Of a stretch of DNA of 64,000 nt, positions 42,536 to 49,728 are shown one piece after another (within the stretch, counting starts at the first letter, position 1; each line of letters begins with the position of its first letter). The translations under genes were made by a program, and so were the position numbers. The DNA comes from Microvirga flocculans ATCC BAA-817. GTDB taxonomy: Bacteria > Pseudomonadota > Alphaproteobacteria > Rhizobiales > Beijerinckiaceae. The notes beneath the pieces are model-generated. The model saw nothing but the letters and a program-made list of their open reading frames with translations, searched no databases and was not told the origin of the DNA. The stretch spans positions 124,001 through 188,000 of the forward strand of contig NZ_JAEA01000002.1 in the NCBI RefSeq assembly GCF_000518665.1. The letters run 5' to 3'.

Positions 42536-43215
42536 TAGATGCCCTCCTCATGGAAAGCCCTGACCCATTGGGCGCAAATATCCGACCTCACAATGTCATC
42601 CATCGTGAACTCGATAATCGGCACAGGCAGGGAGTACTTCTTGACCATGTGAATGACCTTACGAAGCCCTGAGGTTTCCTTCAGGTCCGTTTGGCTCACA
42701 TCGCCGTTGATGATGACTTGGCTACCTTCCCCGATACGGGTCAGGAACAGCTTCATCTCTTGGGGTAGCGTGTTCTGAGCTTCATCCAGAATGATGAGGC
42801 TGTGGTCCCACGAGGACCCACGCATCGTCTCAAAAGGAACAACAATAATATCATCGTTCCTTACCGCATTATCAAATACGTTAGAGCCGAGCCGCTGAGA
42901 AATGACGCCAGTGAGAGGAGCCACCCAAGGAGCGAACTTCTCTTCGAGGGTGCCTGGGAAATAACCAAGGCTCCGTCCTGCTGGTACGTTAGGTCGAGTG
43001 ATGATGACCCGTCGTACACGATGTAAGCGGAGTTGGTCAGCCGCATGAGTTCCTGCGATAAACGTCTTTCCCGTTCCCGCTGGTCCCATGACGATGATTT
43101 GTTGAGAGTCTCTGAGTGCATCGAGGTAGACTCCTTGGTTGGGAGTGAGGGGCCGAATAGGCTCCGGCCTCCTCTCATGTGAAAACTTCTCAGCCTTTCG
43201 GCGGCTTTTACTCAT
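42535..43215 (-). CDS. phoH: PhoH-like ATPase
   Basis: The 226-residue protein has Walker A GPAGTGKT at residues 44-51, RRVIITRPNVPAG near 68-80, GYFPGTLEEKFAPW, and Walker B with adenine in LIILDEAQNTLP near 142. NGDVSQTDL is the following PhoH block. PhoH-family proteins are cytoplasmic ATPases of uncertain role that are very common in phages, including SIO1. The start at 43215 (MSKSRRKAEK) is coupled to the upstream stop (TAATG). Confidence 0.92.
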   Translation of the reverse strand: MSKSRRKAEKFSHERRPEPIRPLTPNQGVYLDALRDSQQIIVMGPAGTGKTFIAGTHAADQLRLHRVRRVIITRPNVPAGRSLGYFPGTLEEKFAPWVAPLTGVISQRLGSNVFDNAVRNDDIIVVPFETMRGSSWDHSLIILDEAQNTLPQEMKLFLTRIGEGSQVIINGDVSQTDLKETSGLRKVIHMVKKYSLPVPIIEFTMDDIVRSDICAQWVRAFHEEGI

Positions 43216-43457
43216 TAGGACCTCATTGGGTTGTCTAAAGCTCTTGAGATAACGGATAGCAAGTCGTATGCCTGACCCCACGAAAGTTCGATGAGGTCAG
43301 CCTGTTGCATACCCGGCGTATCTTGGCGGATCACGACTCCTGCACGGTCAGCCCACACTTCCACTGAAGGCTTGCGAGGGTCATTGACCTCCCACCAATA
43401 GCCTTCAGGCTCCGCGTGTTCTATGACCCGCTCAGGGACTATCTCACGCGAAGCCAT
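43215..43457 (-). CDS. Small phage protein
   Basis: The 80-residue product begins MASREIVPERVIEHAEPEGY. It has a beta-rich middle (VEVWADRAGVVIRQDTPG) and a helical end (LLSVISRALDNPMRS). It overlaps the start of phoH by TAATG and the DUF3310 gene by 14 bp. Function is unknown. Confidence 0.6.
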   Translation of the reverse strand: MASREIVPERVIEHAEPEGYWWEVNDPRKPSVEVWADRAGVVIRQDTPGMQQADLIELSWGQAYDLLSVISRALDNPMRS

Positions 43458-44184
43458 TGGCGACCGCCCAATCCTTGAGGATGTGGAGGGTGTGGATAGC
43501 CTTGTCGATATCCTTGATACCGCCCTTATCCTTCCAACGGGTCACGTACTTGATAGCGGTGTGTTCCGCAGGACCAAGGCCGTTAGCCATGGAATACTCA
43601 AAGGGTTGAATCTTGAGCTTGCTGTAGTGGTTGCCACCAACCTGAGTGTCGAGAGCCGTGGGAGCGCCACGAGCCGCAGCCTCCTCATGGATCGCTGCGA
43701 TGACCGCACGATCACGCTCGTACTCATGAGCCGCCTGAGCCTCCTGAACCGCAATGAACTCGTTCAAAGCATCCCGGTCATAATCAGGCTCATCGTCGTC
43801 AGAGGCCACAGCCTCATCATCCTTAAGGTGTCCATTTTCACCAGGGATCGGCGTTGCAGGGGCACCAATGGCTCCACAGAACGTCGGCATGGCGTCATTC
43901 TTCACGCAGGGGAACACGTCACCTTCGTTGATGTAGGTGCCACACAGGCCGCACCACACGCTCATCCTAGGAGCCGGCTCAACGGGATTTAGGTGTCTAT
44001 CCTTGAAGTAATAGACGGCCCTCTTATAGAGATCGTACTCATCGAAGATCACGCGATAGGCGGGAGCGCCTTGCTCCTCGAAAACCTCATCAATGATGCC
44101 AACAGCACCTTCATACTTCGCCGGAACGTAAACGTCCGTCACATTGGAAACGCGAACCTTGTCGCCTTGGTTGAATTTAGCCAT
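43444..44184 (-). CDS. Fusion of KOW-like, Cys4 and DUF3310 (T7 gp1.7-like) domains
   Basis: The 246-residue protein has three parts. The N-terminus (FNQGDKVRVSNVTDVYVPAK, EGAVGIIDEVF) resembles a KOW or SH3-like barrel. Residues 75-105 hold WCGLCGTYINEGDVFPC with spaced cysteines that could bind zinc. The C-terminus is DUF3310 (QVGGNHYSKLKIQPFEYSMA, EHTAIKYVTRWKDKGGIKDI, ending in a helix). DUF3310 is the T7 gp1.7 family, for which nucleotide kinase activity is known in T7. A dNMP kinase role is therefore plausible. Confidence 0.78.
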   Translation of the reverse strand: MAKFNQGDKVRVSNVTDVYVPAKYEGAVGIIDEVFEEQGAPAYRVIFDEYDLYKRAVYYFKDRHLNPVEPAPRMSVWCGLCGTYINEGDVFPCVKNDAMPTFCGAIGAPATPIPGENGHLKDDEAVASDDDEPDYDRDALNEFIAVQEAQAAHEYERDRAVIAAIHEEAAARGAPTALDTQVGGNHYSKLKIQPFEYSMANGLGPAEHTAIKYVTRWKDKGGIKDIDKAIHTLHILKDWAVANGFA

Positions 44185-44311
44185 TCACGAAGCTCCATGG
44201 AATGAGATAGCCACGATTACCGATCCAGTAGATGCGGCCATTACTGGTGTCAGTGACGGAGGACGCCATGCGGCGGTACTCTCCGATTACGAGTTTGATG
44301 TAGGTGTCCAT
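44177..44311 (-). CDS. 44-residue phage peptide
   Basis: The frame encodes MDTYIKLVIGEYRRMASSVT, DTSNGRIYWIG and ends YLIPWSFVNG. It overlaps the exonuclease gene end by 25 bp and the next start by 8 bp. Such overlaps are the rule in this block, so it is probably real. Function is unknown. Confidence 0.45.
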   Translation of the reverse strand: MDTYIKLVIGEYRRMASSVTDTSNGRIYWIGNRGYLIPWSFVNG

Positions 44312-45051
44312 AGGATGACCTCCTTGTTCGTTGCGTCCCAATCAGAGGAGCGAAGGATGCGAGCGAGACGTGCCTGTACGAGTGCATCGTCCTCAGATAG
44401 CCCTTGCTTCTCATAGGCATGTACGATGCGTTCCCAAGCCACCGAGGGCGGTACAACAGCCCCATCAATGTGAAGGAGCGCCTCAGCCTTCTTAGGACCG
44501 ATACCGGGACAACCGGGGTAGCCATCAGCCGTGTCACCGATGAGGGTCTGGTAGAGCCAGAAGTAGTCGGCAGACTCTTGGGTAGTCTCGACAACCTCAT
44601 CCCCGCTGCCGCTATAGACGCGGGTGTTCGGGATGGTCTTAAGGTCCTTGTCCTGCGACACGATGATGTAGTCACCATCGTCCCGCGTGGCCCAAATGCC
44701 GAGGAGGTCATCAGCCTCCAGGCCGTCCACCTTCAGGGAGGGGAAGTCAGCCATCAGCCGATCACGCACTTGGAAGTAGCACATAGGCTTACGGACCTCT
44801 GCCCGATTGGTCTTGTAGGCAGGGTACAGGTTCTTACGGAAGCTCACGCCCTCAGAGAACGCAATGCGTACCTTGTCGGTGCTGAACTTCTCCTTGAGGT
44901 TCTCAAAGGAAGCCGTGACGGTCTTGTACGCCTCTTCCTCATTGGAGAAGAGAACCCAATTCTCTTCGTCCCACTTAACCTCGTGTTCTACAGCGACACA
45001 GCCTCGATAGAGAAACTGATCGCCGTCAATAAGTAGCGTTGGTTTCGTCAT
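44287..45051 (-). CDS. 5'-3' exonuclease (FEN/T7 gp6-like)
   Basis: The 254-residue protein has the FEN-type order. D9 and D11 lie in LLIDGDQFLYRG, YKTNR with VRDRL is the bridge region, GLEADDLLGIWA and YIIVSQDKDLKTI carry further acidic metal ligands, and the helix-3-turn DNA-binding block is GCPGIGPKKAEALLH near residue 190. It should remove RNA primers and degrade host DNA. The start at 45051 (MTKPTLLIDG) begins the conserved fold. The longer upstream frame is a shadow of the previous gene. Confidence 0.92.
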   Translation of the reverse strand: MTKPTLLIDGDQFLYRGCVAVEHEVKWDEENWVLFSNEEEAYKTVTASFENLKEKFSTDKVRIAFSEGVSFRKNLYPAYKTNRAEVRKPMCYFQVRDRLMADFPSLKVDGLEADDLLGIWATRDDGDYIIVSQDKDLKTIPNTRVYSGSGDEVVETTQESADYFWLYQTLIGDTADGYPGCPGIGPKKAEALLHIDGAVVPPSVAWERIVHAYEKQGLSEDDALVQARLARILRSSDWDATNKEVILWTPTSNS

Positions 45052-45430
45052 GATTTTCCTTTGGTTTGACCACGAGGAGCTTGCCTGTGGTGATTTCGTC
45101 CGTCTCGTACGGGGAGGAGTGATCCTCACGAGTGGTGAACTCGATGAAGCCTTGATTGAGGAGGTCCTCAGCCAAGTGCCGAGCGATTTGACGATTGCGG
45201 TATTCCTCATAGTGCTCACGCTCCTTGGCATCCATACGAGCCAGCATGAATCCAGACGTGCGTGTGTTAGCGCGGAGCGCCTTGCAACGGTCATACTCTA
45301 CGAGAACGAAACCGTGTTTGAGGGCTAGGCCATGAGCAATGGCAATATCACGCTCACGAGCCTCGATAGGGTCCTCATAGGGGACCGTCTGAATGATCTT
45401 AGGAACGATGCTCAGATTGGGGTTTTCCAT
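45026..45430 (-). CDS. Hypothetical phage protein
   Basis: The 134-residue product begins MENPNLSIVPKIIQTVPYED and is helical and charged (AKEREHYEEYRNRQIARHLA). No family is recognised. It overlaps the exonuclease start by 26 bp and the lipoprotein gene by 32 bp. Confidence 0.6.
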   Translation of the reverse strand: MENPNLSIVPKIIQTVPYEDPIEARERDIAIAHGLALKHGFVLVEYDRCKALRANTRTSGFMLARMDAKEREHYEEYRNRQIARHLAEDLLNQGFIEFTTREDHSSPYETDEITTGKLLVVKPKENHDETNATY

Positions 45431-45617
45431 TCGGGTACTCCCATTGAACGCATGTGGTCACTGGTGCAGGGAGCCACATGAACGTCGTTGTGTTGCCATT
45501 CATGATCGGGATTGGAATAAGGGTGATAGTTTCTTCCGTCTTGAGACAGGCCCCATGGTCAACGCTGTCACACGCGGTCATGAGGAGTAGGGGAAGGAGT
45601 AGGAGTAGTCGCTTCAT
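45399..45617 (-). CDS. Small phage lipoprotein
   Basis: The 72-residue product has a lipoprotein signal peptide (MKRLLLLLPLLLMTAC) with lipobox LMTAC, then three more cysteines in a short beta-like domain. It is preceded by a membrane-protein gene linked by ATGA. The pair resembles spanin-like or superinfection-exclusion proteins in layout, but it is far from the lysis genes, so its role is open. Confidence 0.65.
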   Translation of the reverse strand: MKRLLLLLPLLLMTACDSVDHGACLKTEETITLIPIPIMNGNTTTFMWLPAPVTTCVQWEYPNGKPQSEHRS

Positions 45618-45808
45618 ATAGCCTCCTCTCGATTGCAGGGGACGAAGAAGTATTCATAGGGACCGCCAATGTCGCAGAACGGCATTGACCAGGGGGCAGG
45701 GGGCGGGGGATGGAAGAAGAACTCCCTGATAGGCTGACCAAAGTGCCAGCCAAGCAGGAAGGCCACCACGCAGATGAGCGGGTGAAGGGCGAGGAGAACG
45801 CGGCTCAT
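45614..45808 (-). CDS. Small membrane-anchored phage protein
   Basis: The 64-residue product has one N-terminal hydrophobic segment (VLLALHPLICVVAFLLGWHF), then a proline- and aromatic-rich tail with two cysteines (FFFHPPPPAPW, PFCDIGGPY, PCNREE). Stop/start overlaps link it to the glutaredoxin gene upstream and the lipoprotein downstream. Function is unknown. Confidence 0.6.
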   Translation of the reverse strand: MSRVLLALHPLICVVAFLLGWHFGQPIREFFFHPPPPAPWSMPFCDIGGPYEYFFVPCNREEAI

Positions 45809-46074
45809 TAGGCCACGCCCTCCAAGGAAGCGATGTAAGCCCCAAGCTGATCGTAGCCACCTACACGCTTCCCCTGATGATAAATCTGAGGAACGGTGGT
45901 GAGCCCTTGCTCACTCAGGAACTTCTTGAAGATCGGGTGATTGTCGTAGCTCAGGAAGGTGTAGTTGAAGCCACACGCATCCAAGAGGTTCTTCGTCATC
46001 TCGCAGAACCGACAAGGCCGCACATGGCGACCAACGATAACCCAACCGTTTGCATTGAAATCTTCTGGTGCCAT
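45808..46074 (-). CDS. Glutaredoxin
   Basis: The 88-residue protein has the thioredoxin fold with active site C21-R-F-C24 (VRPCRFCEM), the cis-proline TVPQIY near residue 61 and the glutathione-binding VGGYDQL near 72. It probably reduces the C-terminal disulfide of the phage class II ribonucleotide reductase encoded in the same block. A link to host targets is also possible. Confidence 0.88.
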   Translation of the reverse strand: MAPEDFNANGWVIVGRHVRPCRFCEMTKNLLDACGFNYTFLSYDNHPIFKKFLSEQGLTTVPQIYHQGKRVGGYDQLGAYIASLEGVA

Positions 46075-46096
46075 GTGTGGCCTCCTTAGTCAGTGA

Positions 46097-46306
46097 TTAC
46101 GAGAGAAGGGTTGCGACCTTACGGGCCGTGAGGAGAGCGCGGTCAGCTTCGTCATGAGCCGCCTGAACCTCGTCACGAAGACGCTTGGCCTGATCCTCAG
46201 CCGCGAAAGCCTCGTCTCGCTTCTGAGACGCGAAGGCGTCGAGGTCATCGACCATCTTCTTCAGACCCTTCGTGATGGATGCGTAGGATTTACGGAATGT
46301 CAGCAT
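46097..46306 (-). CDS. Small coiled-coil protein
   Basis: The 69-residue product begins MLTFRKSYASITKGLKKMVD and is a single charged helix (KRLRDEVQAAHDEADRALL). An ATG two codons upstream (46312) is possible, but AAGGA is better spaced for 46306. It is the first gene after promoter P8. Function is unknown. Confidence 0.55.
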   Translation of the reverse strand: MLTFRKSYASITKGLKKMVDDLDAFASQKRDEAFAAEDQAKRLRDEVQAAHDEADRALLTARKVATLLS

Positions 46307-46319
46307 GGGCATATCCTTT

Positions 46320-46336
46320 CATAGTAAGTCGTATGT
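46320..46336 (-). promoter_or_regulatory. T7-like phage promoter P8
   Basis: ACATACGACTTACTATG on the minus strand is identical to the site at 27148 on the plus strand. It lies between thyX and the small coiled-coil gene and overlaps the thyX stop by one base. Confidence 0.65.
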
Positions 46337-47145
46337 CAGTCTACGAGCGCAGACCAAGAGACAGGGAATAAGGGACGGATGATGCGATCCCACTCAGCAG
46401 CGAGGTCGCGGATTTCCTTCTGAGCGTCAGGACGGCTACGAGCCTTGTACGCCTGTGCAAAGCTGTAGAGGTTTCCTGTGACCCAATAGGTAGTCATCAT
46501 GGATTGCGGGAGGACCATACGAGCCTGTTCAGCGCATACACCCATAGTGAGTAGGCTGCGATAAGCTGCGACGGCATCATTCTCAGACGAGATTTGGAAG
46601 TATCGTGCGCTGTGATGAGACTCATCATAGAACACTTCGTCCGTGCTGCCTTGCTTCTTATTCTCCGCAGCCATGCGATAGCCTTCGGGATGGTAGAAGG
46701 TAGGCTCCTCAGTCACGTACCGCCTTGAGATTTCGTTATAGACGAACCCCACGGTATGCTTGAATCGCTGACGAGCCACGAAGATCGGGATTTCCTCGAT
46801 CAGTGTGATCGCCGTGTGACCGAATGGTGTCCAATGGGTAGGCATTGACTTGGCCCACTTGAGAATACGTTCGATTTCATGGTCATTCGTACCGTTCCAC
46901 AGAATGTCCACGTTGTCCTGCCATTCACGGCTCTCACAGCCTCTTGCGAGGAACTGGATGAGCCGCTTATCAGCGTCCTTGAGTTCCTTACGGAAGATAC
47001 CTTGAGGTTCCCCAAGGTCATCCGTACGGCCATCAGAGTAGTCCATGTAGGTATGGTACTCCGAACGCTTCCCGAAGCTCACACGAGCCGCATTGACCAC
47101 ACGGAGGTCATCCCCCATGTGGTCCTCATAAGTCGCTTTAATCAT
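46336..47145 (-). CDS. thyX: Flavin-dependent thymidylate synthase
   Basis: The 269-residue enzyme methylates dUMP with methylene-tetrahydrofolate and FAD. The start at 47145 (MIKATYEDHMGDDLRVVNAA) fits the usual ThyX N-terminus. The ThyX signature is RQRFKHTVGFVYNEISRRY at residues 125-143, a form of RHR-x7-S with NEISRRY intact, and TPFGH precedes it. The catalytic serine lies in the NEIS segment. An insertion of about 25 residues (31-55) after RVSFGK is unusual. The start overlaps the upstream gene by 8 bp. Confidence 0.92.
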   Translation of the reverse strand: MIKATYEDHMGDDLRVVNAARVSFGKRSEYHTYMDYSDGRTDDLGEPQGIFRKELKDADKRLIQFLARGCESREWQDNVDILWNGTNDHEIERILKWAKSMPTHWTPFGHTAITLIEEIPIFVARQRFKHTVGFVYNEISRRYVTEEPTFYHPEGYRMAAENKKQGSTDEVFYDESHHSARYFQISSENDAVAAYRSLLTMGVCAEQARMVLPQSMMTTYWVTGNLYSFAQAYKARSRPDAQKEIRDLAAEWDRIIRPLFPVSWSALVD

Positions 47146-47401
47146 GCCCTTCATCCAGGTCCTCATCAGATTCAATAACGACGCCGAAGGTGTTCTCTAG
47201 CCAAACAAGTCCTTTCACGGTCGGCCTCCACTCACGAGAGTAGACGTTTCCGTAAAGGCGCGTGCTAATCAGGCCAATACTCGCTGCCATAGCGACGTAT
47301 TCAGCGTTGGAACGAGAGTAATCACTTTGGACCGTGAACCCTCTCCGGTACGCTTCAAGAATGACTTCGGCTAACTTTTTGTCGGTCGTGGAAACGCTCA
47401 T
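47138..47401 (-). CDS. Small winged-helix-like phage protein
   Basis: The 87-residue product begins MSVSTTDKKLAEVILEAYRR. The end of the fold (WRPTVKGLVWLENTFGVVIE) resembles a winged-helix wing (LT.KG..wL). The start at 47401 overlaps the preceding stop (ATGA). DNA binding is only suggested by this pattern. Confidence 0.55.
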   Translation of the reverse strand: MSVSTTDKKLAEVILEAYRRGFTVQSDYSRSNAEYVAMAASIGLISTRLYGNVYSREWRPTVKGLVWLENTFGVVIESDEDLDEGHD

Positions 47402-47613
47402 TCCACTCTCCACACGCGAACGCCGCCCTCCACCTTACGGACACTGAACTTCCGCTTGTGACGCCTTCCGTAGTCATGGGCGGTGGGTGCGATACGCTCT
47501 GAAGTGGTGTTTGGAATGAAGATGGAGTCTCCGACTTCCATATCTCCCCAAGGATATCTCCGCTCCCGATGAGCGTTGGGAATGGGGATTCCCTTTTCGA
47601 TTTTGATGGTCAT
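47398..47613 (-). CDS. Small conserved phage protein
   Basis: The 71-residue product begins MTIKIEKGIPIPNAHRERRY. It ends with RRHKRKFSVRKVEGGVRVWR, a block seen in many small phage proteins of unknown role. The start overlaps the DNA polymerase stop (TAATG), so it is translated with it. Confidence 0.65.
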   Translation of the reverse strand: MTIKIEKGIPIPNAHRERRYPWGDMEVGDSIFIPNTTSERIAPTAHDYGRRHKRKFSVRKVEGGVRVWRVE

Positions 47614-49592
47614 TAGTGTGTCTCCTTCCACGAGTTTCCAACGATGTACTTGCTGTCCAGACGGCACCTGAAGCCGTACTTAGGCCCTGTGTCCTTGGCG
47701 CTTTGCACCACGATGGGGCCGATCACGTCCTCCAGGCCCTCACGCACGGCAATCTGAAGCTCGTCATGAATCCATCCGAGGATCACGAAGTCTCCGTCCC
47801 ATCCCCAACGGTAGCCAGCCGCAATCAGGTTATCGTGGGTGTCCACGAGCCACCGCTTGCACAGGATCGCGCCTGTCGATTGCAGGAGGGAGTTGAGGGC
47901 TGAGTGCTTCGCACGGACAGGCACATGGCGTCCGTCGAGGCTCTTAAGGAAGCCCTTCTCAGCCTTACTGCCCACGACCTCGATCAGTCGCTTACGGGCA
48001 GGGAAGTACTTGAGGAGGCTTTGCTTCAGCTTCTTTCCGGCGTTCTCAAGTTGCTTCGGACCCACGCTGGTCGCCTTACCGAAGAACTTCCGGTAAAGCT
48101 CATCAGCCGCCGTGGTCAGCTTGAGGTTCTTGAGGTTGTTCACCAGACCGAAAACGATGTTCCCGGCCTTTGCAGGGCCGCAGCCATAGAGATCGGCATA
48201 GGTGATCGTCTTGGAGTTATCGCGTACCGTGTCATGGAGAAGGCTCTCCTTGTCACGTTCGCCTTCGATGAGGCCCATAGCGATAGAGTGAGTCCAATGC
48301 ACATCACCGTTCACCACGGTATCGGCATAGGTCCCCTTATCGAACGCAGCCATCCAATGCGCGAGGCATCGTAGCTCCAGGCCCTCAAAGTCACAGCCCA
48401 AGAGCTTCCAGCCCTTAGGAACCGTGAAGAGAGCGCGGCACTCCTTACCGTAGGGCTTTGAACCCTTCGGCACCTGAGCGATGTTGGGGTTGTAGTGAGC
48501 GGCTCGTCCAGTGACCGTCCCCATGGTGTTGTAGGACGCATGAATCTTGCCGTTCTTGACGTGCTGTAACCACGCCTGTTTACCGTCCCCAAGCTGCCCC
48601 AGGCGCTTCTGAACGAGGAGGAACTCAATCAGGTCCTTCGCTTCAGGAAGGTCGAGATTTTCGAGAACTTCTTCGTCCAGCTTGGGAGAGCCCTTGTCGG
48701 TGTACTCATCCGGTTTCCAGCCAGCTTCCAAGAGCTTCTTGATGATGTGCTTGCGTGAGCCGGGGTTGAACGTCACGGTCTTGTACTTCGTGACGGGATC
48801 ACCCTTGAACACCTTGCGGGTTTTCCAGATTGGATCACCCTCTTTGGTGTACTCAACGTACTCCTCTTCAACCCAAGTCCCTGTGTAGCCAAGTTTGGCG
48901 TTCGGGCGCTTGGGTGTGAAGATTCGGTCAACCTCCTGCCAAGAGCCGAACTTCTTGACAAGATGCTCCTCAAGCTCCTGCTTACGTGCCGTCAGCTTCG
49001 TATAGAGTTCGCCAGCCGCCTTCTCATCGAAGGGCCAGCCAGCCATCTCCATAGCGAAGCAGACCTCAGTAGCGCGATGCTCCAAGGTCACAGCCCGTTG
49101 GTCCATCTCGTGAACCTTCAGGTAGCGATAGAGCGCGGCACCCGTCACACAGTCTTGGAGGCAGTAGTCCTGCATCTCCTGTGACCACGCATCGAAGCCG
49201 CCTTGGTAGTCAGCCTTGTGGATGCCCACACGATGACCCCAAGCCTCTAGGGAGTCCTTCCCCACGAGCTTGCCGGGGAACCCATCCTTGACGAGTTCCT
49301 TATCGGTCTTTTTGATGTTTGGATAAGCCAGCCGCGCAAGGACGAGGCTATCGTGCCTTACGGGCTTTTGCGGGTCCCAACCGTGGACCTTCTTGAGCGC
49401 GGGGAAATCGTATCTGATGCCGTTGTGGGCAACGAGGAGTTCGGCATCCCCGAGAAAATCAAGTGCCTCCTCGATCTGGTCGTACCGCCACGAGTGTTCT
49501 TCCCCCGTTTCGATGTTGACCGCGCAGATGCACCAGATTTTCGTGACCCCTTCGAGGAGGTCGTTACCTTCGATATCAAAGAATAGCTGCAT
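47613..49592 (-). CDS. T7-like family A DNA polymerase
   Basis: The 659-residue replicative polymerase has an intact 3'-5' exonuclease (D6 and E8 in FFDIEGND, AHNGIRYDFPAL, DYCLQDCVTG) and a polymerase domain. Motif A is GCDFEGLELRCLAHW, motif B is around TITYADLYGCGPAKAG, and motif C is ILGWIHDELQIAV. The start at 49592 has an AGAGGAGG site. It acts with the primase-helicase upstream, and thioredoxin-type processivity is not judged here. All catalytic residues are present. Confidence 0.95.
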   Translation of the reverse strand: MQLFFDIEGNDLLEGVTKIWCICAVNIETGEEHSWRYDQIEEALDFLGDAELLVAHNGIRYDFPALKKVHGWDPQKPVRHDSLVLARLAYPNIKKTDKELVKDGFPGKLVGKDSLEAWGHRVGIHKADYQGGFDAWSQEMQDYCLQDCVTGAALYRYLKVHEMDQRAVTLEHRATEVCFAMEMAGWPFDEKAAGELYTKLTARKQELEEHLVKKFGSWQEVDRIFTPKRPNAKLGYTGTWVEEEYVEYTKEGDPIWKTRKVFKGDPVTKYKTVTFNPGSRKHIIKKLLEAGWKPDEYTDKGSPKLDEEVLENLDLPEAKDLIEFLLVQKRLGQLGDGKQAWLQHVKNGKIHASYNTMGTVTGRAAHYNPNIAQVPKGSKPYGKECRALFTVPKGWKLLGCDFEGLELRCLAHWMAAFDKGTYADTVVNGDVHWTHSIAMGLIEGERDKESLLHDTVRDNSKTITYADLYGCGPAKAGNIVFGLVNNLKNLKLTTAADELYRKFFGKATSVGPKQLENAGKKLKQSLLKYFPARKRLIEVVGSKAEKGFLKSLDGRHVPVRAKHSALNSLLQSTGAILCKRWLVDTHDNLIAAGYRWGWDGDFVILGWIHDELQIAVREGLEDVIGPIVVQSAKDTGPKYGFRCRLDSKYIVGNSWKETH

Positions 49593-49705
49593 GGAGCCTC
49601 CTCTCTGTGTTGAGCAAGGAAGCCGATGGGTTGCTGTAAGCCTCCGTCGTAAACCGTTATGTCCGTCATCAACGGACCCATGTTGGGCCAGAAGAAGTCG
49701 TCATA

Positions 49706-49722
49706 CATAGTAGGTCGTATGT
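49706..49722 (-). promoter_or_regulatory. T7-like phage promoter P9, before the DNA polymerase gene
   Basis: ACATACGACCTACTATG on the minus strand differs from the consensus at one position. It lies in the 136-bp gap between the primase-helicase and DNA polymerase genes. A frame opening at its ATG overlaps the polymerase gene and is not called. Confidence 0.65.
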
Positions 49723-49728
49723 GTTTGC

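Noticed and set aside
49358-49708. Frame opening at the ATG of promoter P9
   Set aside because: Its first 45 codons look plausible, but it then overlaps the DNA polymerase gene by over 230 bp with antigene-like composition. Not called without conservation data.
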